A program made the position numbers and the translations under genes. From Deltaproteobacteria bacterium (GTDB lineage: Bacteria > Desulfobacterota > Binatia > UTPRO1), in NCBI GenBank assembly GCA_020848745.1, contig JADLHM010000056.1:1-64000 (forward strand): a DNA stretch of 64,000 nucleotides, in the 5' to 3' direction. The notes under the pieces were generated by a model. The model saw nothing but the letters and a program-made list of their open reading frames with translations, was not told the DNA's origin and searched no databases. This document shows, piece by piece, positions 26,528 through 34,596 of the stretch; position 1 is the stretch's first letter, and every line of letters starts with the position of its first letter.

Positions 26528-27730
26528 ATGCGGGATCTCGTGCTGCGCCTCACCGACGTCGCGGGGCCGCTCCGCTTCGCGCCCTACGAGCTGGTGGCGC
26601 TGGTCGCCATGCTGCTCTTCGGCGCGGTCGTGGTGTTCGGGTTCGTGCTGCCGGTCGCCGGCATCACGAGCTGGCTCGAGCGCCGGGTGTGGGCGCGCAT
26701 CCAGTCGCGCGTCGGGCCGAACCGCGTCGGACCGCAGGGTTTCCTCCAGTGGCTCGCCGACGGCCTCAAGAACCTCCTGAAGGAAGACATCATCCCGAGC
26801 GCGGCCGATCCGTGGCTCTTCGCGGTCGCGCCGTATCTCGTGGTGATCGGCTTCGTCGCGACCTTCGCGGTCGTGCCGTTCGGCGACGTGCTCGTGATCG
26901 CCGACCTGAACATCGGCATCCTCTACATCACCGCCGTGACGGGTCTCGTCGTGGTCGGCGTGCTCATGGCCGGCTGGGCGTCCAACAACAAATGGTCGCT
27001 CCTCGGCGGCATCCGCTCCGCGGCGCAGATCGTGAGCTACGAGATCCCGTCCGGCCTCTCGATCTTTCCGGTCGTGCTGCTCACGGGGACGCTCAGCATG
27101 CAGGAGATCATCCGCGCGCAGGGCTGGGCGCCGTGGCAGTGGTTCCTGTTCGCGAATCCGTTCACCTTCGTTGCCTTCTTTCTCTTCTTCGTGGCGGCGC
27201 TGGCGGAGGGGAACCGCACGCCCTTCGACCTCCCGGAGGCCGAGTCCGAGCTCGTCGCCGGCTTCTGCACCGAGTACAGCGGCATGCGGTATCTGCTCTT
27301 CTTCCTCGCCGAGTGGGGGAACCTCTACGTGATTGGCGCCATCGTCGCGACGCTCTTCCTCGGGGGCTGGCAGGTGCCGCCGGTGACGGAGCACCCGGTC
27401 GCGCTCGCGCTGCTGCAGCTCGCGACGTTCTTCGCCAAGGCCTACTTCTTCGTCTTCGTCGCCATGTGGGTGCGCGCGACGCTGCCGCGCGTCCGCGTCG
27501 ATCAACTCATGGTCATCTGCTGGAAGTACATGGTGCCGATCGCGCTCGTGAACGTCGTCGGAACGGCGATCTGGATGGTGGTCGTGCCCGCGAGCCTCGG
27601 CCGGGTGGTGGCGATCGCCATGACGGTCGGGGGTGCGGGGCTGGTCGTCCTCTTCGTGCGCCGCGTGCGGTTCCACCTCCGACGCGCGCGTCTCGAGCCG
27701 GCGGACTACTATTACAGCCCGTTCATCTAG
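26528..27730 (+). CDS. nuoH: NADH-quinone oxidoreductase subunit H
   Basis: A 400-residue membrane subunit with about eight helices that connects the quinone site to the proton-pumping arm. Signatures: WLERRVWARIQSRVGPNRVG, LLKEDIIPSAADP, GWASNNKWSLLGGIRSAAQI, YEIPSGLSI, EGNRTPFDLPEAESELVAGF and EYSGMRYLLFFLAEW. Its stop codon lies inside the left arm of an inverted-repeat element. Confidence 0.95.
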   Translation: MRDLVLRLTDVAGPLRFAPYELVALVAMLLFGAVVVFGFVLPVAGITSWLERRVWARIQSRVGPNRVGPQGFLQWLADGLKNLLKEDIIPSAADPWLFAVAPYLVVIGFVATFAVVPFGDVLVIADLNIGILYITAVTGLVVVGVLMAGWASNNKWSLLGGIRSAAQIVSYEIPSGLSIFPVVLLTGTLSMQEIIRAQGWAPWQWFLFANPFTFVAFFLFFVAALAEGNRTPFDLPEAESELVAGFCTEYSGMRYLLFFLAEWGNLYVIGAIVATLFLGGWQVPPVTEHPVALALLQLATFFAKAYFFVFVAMWVRATLPRVRVDQLMVICWKYMVPIALVNVVGTAIWMVVVPASLGRVVAIAMTVGGAGLVVLFVRRVRFHLRRARLEPADYYYSPFI

Positions 27731-27910
27731 CCCGCATTTCTCACCAGGTCCCTGCTGCGAGCGTCAATCGCACGCCACCTCGGACCGTACTCGCGCCTCG
27801 CTCCTCAACGGACTGTCCAGTCCGCCTGCGTCGCTCGGCGCTCCGTTCGGCCCGATCTGGCGCACGCTTGACGCTCTCGCGACGTGGACCCGGTGAGAAA
27901 TGCGGGCTAG
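27727..27910. repeat. Inverted-repeat element, type A (MITE-like)
   Basis: A 184-base element bounded by arms at 27727-27751 and 27886-27910 that match over 24 of 25 bases as inverted repeats (outermost bases CTAGCCCGCATTTCTC). The similarity extends inward with a small gap. No coding capacity. It starts inside the nuoH stop codon and lies between convergent nuoH and the TerC gene. A single left-arm copy occurs at 54633-54658. No target duplication was found. Confidence 0.8.
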
Positions 27911-27911
27911 A

Positions 27912-27973
27912 GCAGGTTGCTGAAGGGCGATCTGCTTCGTTGCCTCGCATCTCATCCTTTGTGAGCAACCTGC
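27912..27973. repeat. Hairpin next to type A element
   Basis: Perfect 10-base arms, GCAGGTTGCT at 27912-27921 and AGCAACCTGC at 27964-27973, flank a 42-base spacer. It may be a separate small palindromic repeat or a bidirectional terminator between the convergent genes. Confidence 0.5.
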
Positions 27974-28118
27974 CAGGGGTGCCTCGTGCGCATGGTGGGG
28001 CGTCGTTTCGCTCGCCCCATCATTTCAGACCGAGCGGGTCAGGTCCTCCGCGCGCCGTGGCGATCGTCGTACCGTCGCGGATGCCCGGCCGGCGCCGCCG
28101 GTCGCCGCACCGAGCCGG
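27974..28118. other. Gap between hairpin and TerC gene end
   Basis: No gene, repeat arm or terminator is recognisable here; the sequence is GC-rich and unremarkable. Confidence 0.4.
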
Positions 28119-28859
28119 TCAGTACGGCTCGTGCAGCTTCACCGGCGGTTCGTGCGCGGCGCGCATACGGAGGTTCAGCATCTCGACGAACACCGAGAAC
28201 GCCATCGCGAAGTAGACGTAGCCCTTCGGGAAGTGCTGGTCGAAGCCCTCCGCGATCAGCGTGACGCCGATGAGCAGCAGGAAGCTCAGCGCCAGCATCT
28301 TGATCGTCGGGTGGCGCTCGACGAACGCGCTGATCGAGCCCGCGAACACCATCATGAACGCGACGGCGGAGACGACCGCGGCGATCATGATCGCGATCTC
28401 ATCGACCATACCGACCGCCGTGATGACCGAATCGAGCGAGAACACGATGTCGAGCAGCATGATCTGCACGAGCGCGCTCCCGTAGGAGGGGTGCGTCGCC
28501 TTCCCGGCGTGTCCCGCATCGCCCTCGAGCTTCTGATGGATCTCATGGGTGCTCTTGGCGAGGAGGAAGAGGCCGCCGACGAGCAGGATCAGATCGCGGC
28601 CGGAAATGTCGTTCCGGAGCACCGTGAAGAGCGGCGCCGTGAGTCGGATGATCCACGACAGCGACAAGAGCAGCAGGATGCGCGTGATCATCGCGAGCGA
28701 GAGGCCGATGAGCCGCGCGCTCCGTTGCTGCGCCGGCGGCAGCTTTCCGGCCAGGATGGAGATGAAGATGATGTTGTCGATGCCGAGGACGATCTCGAGC
28801 GACGTCAACGTGACGAAGGCGATCCAGCTCTCGGGGCTCGCGAGGAAGTCGAGGGTCAT
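28119..28859 (-). CDS. TerC-family integral membrane protein
   Basis: A 246-residue protein with seven or so helices. The TerC signatures are EIVLGIDNIIFISILAGKLP and MLLDIVFSLDSVITAVGMV, each with conserved acidic residues within a membrane helix. Members include Alx-like and tellurite-resistance-associated proteins, and several act in manganese efflux. Substrate is not assigned. Convergent with nuoH. Confidence 0.9.
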   Translation of the reverse strand: MTLDFLASPESWIAFVTLTSLEIVLGIDNIIFISILAGKLPPAQQRSARLIGLSLAMITRILLLLSLSWIIRLTAPLFTVLRNDISGRDLILLVGGLFLLAKSTHEIHQKLEGDAGHAGKATHPSYGSALVQIMLLDIVFSLDSVITAVGMVDEIAIMIAAVVSAVAFMMVFAGSISAFVERHPTIKMLALSFLLLIGVTLIAEGFDQHFPKGYVYFAMAFSVFVEMLNLRMRAAHEPPVKLHEPY

Positions 28860-28919
28860 GGGGCAGGCTCTCTACGCGCCGTCCCTGCCGCGGGCAAACG
28901 GGGGCGGGCGCGGGCGTCG

Positions 28920-29555
28920 TCAGTTGCCGTACTTCACGCCGCAGCCATACGGCGCGGTCGACGCGGTCGAGACGGGCTTGCCGGCGCTCGCCTCCTCGTG
29001 GGCCGCGCGCACGTAGTTCTTGGCGGTGGCCGCGTCGGCGGCATCGGCCGACGGGTTGTCGTCGATCGCGCCCGCGTAGACGAGCACGCCCTTGTCGTCG
29101 ATCACGAACATGTGCGGCGTCGTCTTGGCGCCGTACGCGCGTCCGACGATGCCTTCGGGGTCGAAGAGGACCGTCGTCGGCGCGGCGTGCTTGGCGGCGA
29201 GGTACTGCTTTTCCTCGGCCGCCGTCACGTAGCCCTGCTTGCCGGGCGCCGACGAGATGATCGAGAGCCATACGGCGCCCTTGCCGGTCAGCTCCTTCTG
29301 GAGGCGCTGCATGTTGCCGCTGTCGTAGTGCTTCTTCACGAAGGGGCAGCCCCGGTTGTGCCACTCGAGGACGACGTACCTGCCTTTGAACTCCGAGAGG
29401 GTGCGCGTCTTGCCGTCGAGGTCGGTCGCGCTGAAGGCCGGTGCGGGCTCGCCGACCTTCGGGGCCCCGGCGCCGGCGGCGCCGGCCCCGGCCAGCCACA
29501 TGGCCGCCGCGAGCGCCGCGACCAGCGGGGTCCGCTTCCGGACGGACGTCTTCAT
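28920..29555 (-). CDS. Exported redoxin/AhpC-type protein
   Basis: A 211-residue protein with a signal peptide (about 1-29), started at 29555 after GAGGAGGAG. The thioredoxin-fold domain has ATDLDGKTRTLSEFKGRYVV and the peroxidatic-type motif HNRGCPFVKKHYD in place of CxxC. A second Cys lies in the C-terminal PYGCGVKY motif, a pattern seen in exported redoxins. Its start overlaps the DsbD stop by four bases, so the reductase probably keeps it reduced. Confidence 0.85.
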   Translation of the reverse strand: MKTSVRKRTPLVAALAAAMWLAGAGAAGAGAPKVGEPAPAFSATDLDGKTRTLSEFKGRYVVLEWHNRGCPFVKKHYDSGNMQRLQKELTGKGAVWLSIISSAPGKQGYVTAAEEKQYLAAKHAAPTTVLFDPEGIVGRAYGAKTTPHMFVIDDKGVLVYAGAIDDNPSADAADAATAKNYVRAAHEEASAGKPVSTASTAPYGCGVKYGN

Positions 29556-31660
29556 GTGCTCCTCCTCGGCGGCATCGGTTCGAGCTTTTCGAGCTCGGCG
29601 ATGACGATCGTGGGTGTCAAGATCTGCGGCAGGATGCGCGGCGGATCGCTTTCGCGGCCGCTGTACAGGACGTAGAGCGGGACGCCGTCGCGCCCGAACT
29701 CCTGGAGCGCGCGGGTGATCGCGGCGTCGGGGCGCGTCCAGTCGGCGCGGACGGCGACCACGCCGAGTTGCTTCATCTTGGCGATCACCTCGGCGGTCTC
29801 GAGCGCGACCTTCTTGTTCACCTGACAGGTGACGCACCAGGCGGCGGTGAAGTCGACGAAGACCGGACGGCCCTGGGCGCGGAGCTCGGCGATGCGCGCG
29901 GTCGAGAAGGGCTCCCACGCGAAGTCGGCGGCGCCGGGCGTCGCCGGCGCCGGCGCGTCGAGCGTCCGGATCGTGACGGCGAGCGCCAGCGCGCTCACGA
30001 CGGCGGCGGCGGCGATCAGGCGTCCGCCGGCACCGCGCCAGTGCGCGCTGACCCAGGCCGCGAAGCCGACCAGCACGAGCCCCATCAGGATCGCGCCGAC
30101 CGCGGGCGGTCCCGCCTGGAAGCTCGCCACCCACACGAGCCACACGACGGTCGCGAGCAGCGGAAAGGCGAGGAGCTGCTTCAGCGTCTGCATCCACGCG
30201 CCCGGGCGTGGCAGGCGCGACGCGAGGGCGGGGACCCAGGTCACGAGCACGTAGGGGAAGGCGAGGCCGAGCCCGAGGCTCGTGAAGACCGCGAACGCGA
30301 CCACGGCGGGCTGGCCGAGCGCGTAGCCGACCGCGGTGCCCATGAAGGGCGCCGTGCACGGAGTCGCGACGACGGTTGCGAGCACGCCCGTGAAGAACGC
30401 GGCGCGATCCCCCCCGCCGGCGGTCAGGTGCTGGCCGACGCCCATGATCGAGCCGCCGACCGAGACCACGTCGAGCAGCACGAGCGCCATCCAGAAGAAG
30501 AGCATCGCGAGCGCCGCGATGACGGCCGGATGCTGGAGCTGGAAGCCCCAGCCGAGCTCGGCGCCGCCGGCGCGCGCCGCGATGAGAACGCCCGCGAGCA
30601 GCCAGAACGACGCGACGATGCCCGCCAGGTAGACGATGCCGTGCCGGCGGACGCGCCGGCGCTCCTCGCCGCCGAGCCCGACGAGCGCCAGGGCCTTGAT
30701 CGCCAGCACCGGGAACACGCACGGCATGAGGTTCAGGAGGAGGCCGCCCGCGAAGGCGAGCGCGAGCGGCGTCGCCGAGAGCGGCGCGATCGGCGGCCCG
30801 ACGGGGGCGTCGATGCCGTACGCGCGGTCGCCGACGCGGAGCACGCCGGTGAGCCTCGTCGGCGCGGCGGCGCGCGGGGTGAGGGCGAGCGCGAAGCCGT
30901 CGGCGCGCTGCGTGAACGGCTGCGGCGCCGACGCGTCGAGGGCGCCGCGCTCGGCCGCGAAGAAGAAGGGGGTCGTCCCGAGCGCGACCGACGCGCCGTC
31001 GACTTCGAGCGTAACGTGCTCGCGGTCGATCCTCGCGGCAACGCGCCAGCTCGCGGGCGGCTTTTCCGGAAGCGCGCGCGCCGCGAACAGCCGCGCCATC
31101 TCGGGCGCGACCGCCGCGCCCTCGCCGACCGGCAGCGTCAGCGCGAGCGTGGCGCCTCCCGGGATGCACTCGTCGTCGTTGCAGACGAGCCACTTCGCCT
31201 GCGCGCGCAGCGGTAGCGGCGCGCCGGCGGCGACGTCGCGCGCGACCGCGACCGGCGCCGCGAGCAGCACCTCGCCCGGGTAGCCGAAGGCCGCCAGCGG
31301 ACCGACCGGGATGCGCTCGGGCGTCGGCCACTCGAGGGCGCCCGCCGTGAGCCCGGCCGGCAGCATCCACTCGATGCGCGGCGGTTCGCCGGAGTCGCCG
31401 GGGTTCCGCCAGTAGACGTGCCAGCCCTTCTCGGGCACGAAGCGCACCCCGAGCCGGAAGGTGCCGCCCGGCGCCGCGGCCGCGACGTCGCTCACGAGCT
31501 CGACGTCGAGGTGCTTCGCCGACACCATGACGGCCGTGGCGGGGCGGATCGGCGCGAGAAGGAGGAGGGCCGAAGCCGCCGCCGTCAGCACCCGCCCGCG
31601 GGTCGGCGCTCGGCCGTGCGGCGAGCGCTCGTCACGGAGGACGCGACGCATGGCCCTCAT
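29552..31660 (-). CDS. DsbD/ScsB-type transmembrane thiol reductase
   Basis: A 702-residue protein passing electrons from cytoplasmic thioredoxin to the periplasm. After an export signal (about 1-47), the N-terminal domain carries Cys pair CNDDEC. The central eight-helix domain has the two membrane cysteines in NLMPCVFPVLAIKAL and VATPCTAPFMGTAVG. The C-terminal thioredoxin domain has FTAAWCVTCQVNKK. The start at 31660 or the in-frame ATG at 31651 are both possible; no strong ribosome site is seen. It is coupled to the redoxin gene downstream. Confidence 0.9.
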   Translation of the reverse strand: MRAMRRVLRDERSPHGRAPTRGRVLTAAASALLLLAPIRPATAVMVSAKHLDVELVSDVAAAAPGGTFRLGVRFVPEKGWHVYWRNPGDSGEPPRIEWMLPAGLTAGALEWPTPERIPVGPLAAFGYPGEVLLAAPVAVARDVAAGAPLPLRAQAKWLVCNDDECIPGGATLALTLPVGEGAAVAPEMARLFAARALPEKPPASWRVAARIDREHVTLEVDGASVALGTTPFFFAAERGALDASAPQPFTQRADGFALALTPRAAAPTRLTGVLRVGDRAYGIDAPVGPPIAPLSATPLALAFAGGLLLNLMPCVFPVLAIKALALVGLGGEERRRVRRHGIVYLAGIVASFWLLAGVLIAARAGGAELGWGFQLQHPAVIAALAMLFFWMALVLLDVVSVGGSIMGVGQHLTAGGGDRAAFFTGVLATVVATPCTAPFMGTAVGYALGQPAVVAFAVFTSLGLGLAFPYVLVTWVPALASRLPRPGAWMQTLKQLLAFPLLATVVWLVWVASFQAGPPAVGAILMGLVLVGFAAWVSAHWRGAGGRLIAAAAVVSALALAVTIRTLDAPAPATPGAADFAWEPFSTARIAELRAQGRPVFVDFTAAWCVTCQVNKKVALETAEVIAKMKQLGVVAVRADWTRPDAAITRALQEFGRDGVPLYVLYSGRESDPPRILPQILTPTIVIAELEKLEPMPPRRST

Positions 31661-31697
31661 CAGTAACGAAACGCCGGCCGTCGTCCAGTCCCCCTCG

Positions 31698-31892
31698 CCG
31701 GGGGGTAGTGGGTCAGTTCGATGGGGGCGACGCGGGACGAAGCCGATCCGTCTTCGTCGCCGGCCCGGCGCGCCCGAACTCGCTCGCTCCGCTCGCTCGA
31801 ACAGCGGGCGCGCTGATCGGGCCGGCTCCTCGCCGGATACCTCGGCTCTCGTCCCGACGTCGCCCCCATCGAACTGACCCACTACCCCCCGG
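31698..31892. repeat. Inverted-repeat element, type B (perfect 35-base arms)
   Basis: A 195-base element whose arms at 31698-31732 and 31858-31892 are perfect inverted repeats, with imperfect pairing continuing inward. The interior is GC-rich, with CGCTCGCTCCGCTCGCTCG near its centre. No open frame is credible. It sits upstream of the DsbD gene and downstream of the permease gene, both on the minus strand, so it may end or shape transcripts. No target duplication is evident. Confidence 0.85.
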
Positions 31893-31955
31893 GGCGCGCT
31901 CGTCTCGTGTGCGTCGGCCCGGGGGCGACGATGCGGGGCGAACCATCCGGCGTCG

Positions 31956-33032
31956 CTATGCCGCCCCGCGATAGAACGCCGACGATTTGTACTGCTGGAT
32001 CGCGAACCGGGCGACGACGCCGATCGCCGCGCACGCCGGGACGGATGCCAGTATGCCTGCGAAGCCGAAGAGCGCCGCGCCGGCGAAGAACGCGAACAAC
32101 ACCCAGAGCGGGTGGACGCCGATGCGGTCGCCGACCACGCGCGGCGTGACGATGTAGTCGGACACGAGGTTGCCGACGACGAAGATGGCCCCGACCAGCA
32201 CCACGCGGGTCCAGTCGGGCCAGAACTGGACGAGCGCCATGCCGACCGAAACGCCGAAACCGACCGTCGCGCCCAGATAGGGAACGAACGAGAGCGCGCC
32301 GGCGACGATGCCGATCAGCAGGCCGAAGTCGAGCCCGGCCAACGACAGCGCCGCACCGTAGAAGACGGCGAGTCCCGCGGACACGAGCGCCGCTCCGCGG
32401 GCAAAGCCGGCGAGCACGCGATCCATCTCCCGCGCCTGGGCGCGGATGGTGTCGGCGTAGTCGCGCGGCAACCAGCCGTCGATGTGCGCGAGGATCCGCG
32501 GCCAATCACGCAGCAGGTAGAAGGCGACGAGCGGCGTCACCGCGAGGAGACCGAGCAGATTGACGAGGGCGATGCCGCGCCCGAGGAGTGTCGCCGCCCA
32601 CATGGCCAGCATCTCCTCCACCCGGTGCTCCGCCTGCACGAGGATGGACGGCACCTCGCCGCGCGGCCCGACGCCGACGACCCGGAGGAAGCGCTCCGCG
32701 ACGGCCGTGGTGCTCTGGGAGATCGCCGTCAGGATCTCCGGCGCGCGCGCGAGCAGCGCCCTGGCTTGCTCGATCAACACCGGGCCGAAGACCAGCAGCG
32801 TCGCGAGCCCGACCGCGAGCGAGACGCCGACCAGCAGCCCCGCGGCCATGCCGCGGGAGAGCCCGCGACGCGCGAACCACACGACCACCGGGTCGACGAC
32901 GTAAGCGATCGCCATGCCGAGCAGGAACGGCAACAGAATGTCGCCGAAGATCCACAGCAGCGCCGCGAAGCTCGCCAGGATGGCGAACCAGACGGCGACG
33001 TCACGGCGGACGGCGGGACGAGCGACGACCAT
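31956..33032 (-). CDS. AI-2E family transporter (PerM-like permease)
   Basis: A 358-residue membrane protein with about eight helices. Family features are an N-terminal pair of helices with LGMAIAYVVDPVVVWFARRG, a long amphipathic central section, VTPLVAFYLLRDWPRILAHI, and the C-terminal GIVAGALSFVPYLGATVGFG and GDRIGVHPLWVLFAFFAGA. Members export diverse solutes or autoinducer; the substrate here is unknown. Confidence 0.88.
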   Translation of the reverse strand: MVVARPAVRRDVAVWFAILASFAALLWIFGDILLPFLLGMAIAYVVDPVVVWFARRGLSRGMAAGLLVGVSLAVGLATLLVFGPVLIEQARALLARAPEILTAISQSTTAVAERFLRVVGVGPRGEVPSILVQAEHRVEEMLAMWAATLLGRGIALVNLLGLLAVTPLVAFYLLRDWPRILAHIDGWLPRDYADTIRAQAREMDRVLAGFARGAALVSAGLAVFYGAALSLAGLDFGLLIGIVAGALSFVPYLGATVGFGVSVGMALVQFWPDWTRVVLVGAIFVVGNLVSDYIVTPRVVGDRIGVHPLWVLFAFFAGAALFGFAGILASVPACAAIGVVARFAIQQYKSSAFYRGAA

Positions 33033-33089
33033 GGGCGAACCGGAGCATACCGCATTGCGGCCGTTTCCTCTGCGCCGCGCAATGGTGCT

Positions 33090-33869
33090 ATGCGCGCCGG
33101 CGTGAACACGCTCGGCTTCTTCCACGGCTTCCTGCTCGCCATGACCGCCCTCGCCGTCGTGGTGTTCACCGCGCTGTTCTTCATCGACGCGGGCTACGGG
33201 CAATACCTCGATCGCAAGTGGGGGAAAGCGATCGACAATCGCCTCGGCTGGGTGCTGATGGAAGTTCCGGTCGTGATCGTGTTCGCCCTCTACTGGTGGC
33301 TGTCCTCCCGGAGGTTCGCGCCGACCCCGCTCGCGTTTTTCGTGCTCTTCAACCTGCACTACCTGCAGCGGACGTTCGTGTTCCCGCTGCTGATTCGCGG
33401 CCGTGACACGATGCCGTTGTCGATCATTCTCTTCGGGATGATCTTCAATACCGCCAACGCCTACATGCAGGGAGTCTGGATCTTCTGGCTCGCTCCGGAG
33501 GATCGCTACACGGCGGCCTGGCTCGGGACGCCGCAGTTCCTCGCCGGGCTCGCGATCTTCCTCGCCGGGTTCGCGATCAATCTCCACTCCGACCACGTCA
33601 TCCGGACGCTGCGCGCGCCCGGCGACACGACCTTCCACATCCCGCGCGGCGGCCTCTTCGAGTACGTGACCGCGGCCAACTATTTCGGCGAGCTCGTCGA
33701 GTGGGTCGGGTGGGCGGTGATGACGCTCTCCTGGTCCGGCCTGGTGTTCGCGCTCTGGACCTTCGCGAACCTGGGTCCGCGCGCGCACCGCCATCACGTG
33801 TGGTATCGCGCGACGTTCGGCGACGCCTACCCGCCGGCGCGCCGGCGCATGATCCCGTTCGTGTACTGA
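33090..33869 (+). CDS. Steroid 5-alpha-reductase-like membrane protein
   Basis: A 259-residue protein with six or seven helices, matching the whole 3-oxo-5-alpha-steroid 4-dehydrogenase family. The C-terminal motifs are most telling: HIPRGGLFEYVTAANYFGEL, EWVGWAVMTLSW, ANLGPRAHRHHVWYRATFGD and RMIPFVY, which line up with the NADPH- and steroid-binding end of eukaryotic SRD5A enzymes. An upstream NLHYLQRTFVFP segment also fits. ATG 33090 has no clear ribosome site; GTG 33102 is an alternative. The natural substrate in a bacterium is unknown. Confidence 0.88.
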   Translation: MRAGVNTLGFFHGFLLAMTALAVVVFTALFFIDAGYGQYLDRKWGKAIDNRLGWVLMEVPVVIVFALYWWLSSRRFAPTPLAFFVLFNLHYLQRTFVFPLLIRGRDTMPLSIILFGMIFNTANAYMQGVWIFWLAPEDRYTAAWLGTPQFLAGLAIFLAGFAINLHSDHVIRTLRAPGDTTFHIPRGGLFEYVTAANYFGELVEWVGWAVMTLSWSGLVFALWTFANLGPRAHRHHVWYRATFGDAYPPARRRMIPFVY

Positions 33870-33951
33870 AGCGGCCGCCGAGGGCGGCGACGGCCGGCAT
33901 CGCCGCCGCTGGTTGCCCGGGCTCGGGTCTCGGGTTAGCTAGGTTCTTCCG

Positions 33952-34566
33952 GTGAGCGGCTACTTCGCGAACATTCGAGAGACCGTCACCTCGATCTTCG
34001 AGGGCATGGCGGTGACGTTCTCGCACTTCGTGCGCCGGCCTTTCACCGTGCAGTATCCGGACCGGGTGCCGATCCGGGTGCAGGACACGCTGCCGTTCCG
34101 CTACCGCGGCATCCTCGCGGTCGACCTCGAGATCTGCACCGGGTGTCTGGCGTGCGAACGCGCCTGTCCGATCGACTGCATCGTGATCGACGCGCCGAAG
34201 GACAAAGAGACGCGGCAGATGATCCTGAAGCGTTTCGACATCGACATCGCGAAGTGCATGTACTGCGGTCTCTGCAGCGAGGTCTGCCCGACGGGGTCGA
34301 TCCATCACACGTCGGAGTTCGAGGGCGCCGACTACACGTTGAAGAGCATGCTGCGGCGCTACGTGCCGGAGCCGGTGGCGGCCTACAAGCCGAAGAAGGG
34401 TCCCGAGACCGATCCCATCCTCGGCCCGATCCTCGAGCGCGGCATGACCTACGTCGAGGATTTCGCGCCGCCGACCGCGGCCCCGGCGCCCGCGAGCGCC
34501 GCCGCGACGTCGGCCGCGGCGGAAGCGAAGCCAACCGCGCCGGCCGCGCCCGCGACCGACGACTAG
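33952..34566 (+). CDS. nuoI: NADH-quinone oxidoreductase subunit I
   Basis: A 204-residue ferredoxin-like subunit with two [4Fe-4S] motifs, CTGCLACERACPIDC and CMYCGLCSEVCPTG, and an Ala/Pro-rich tail of about 35 residues not found in short homologs. GTG start at 33952. It is about 6 kb away from nuoH, with which it is normally adjacent. Confidence 0.93.
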   Translation: MSGYFANIRETVTSIFEGMAVTFSHFVRRPFTVQYPDRVPIRVQDTLPFRYRGILAVDLEICTGCLACERACPIDCIVIDAPKDKETRQMILKRFDIDIAKCMYCGLCSEVCPTGSIHHTSEFEGADYTLKSMLRRYVPEPVAAYKPKKGPETDPILGPILERGMTYVEDFAPPTAAPAPASAAATSAAAEAKPTAPAAPATDD

Positions 34567-34596
34567 CCGCTCCGGAACGCGACGTCGGCGATACGC

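Noticed and set aside
31708-31974. Short frames inside the type B element on both strands
   Set aside because: They arise from the inverted arms, which give the same short peptide in both directions; there is no ribosome site or family match.
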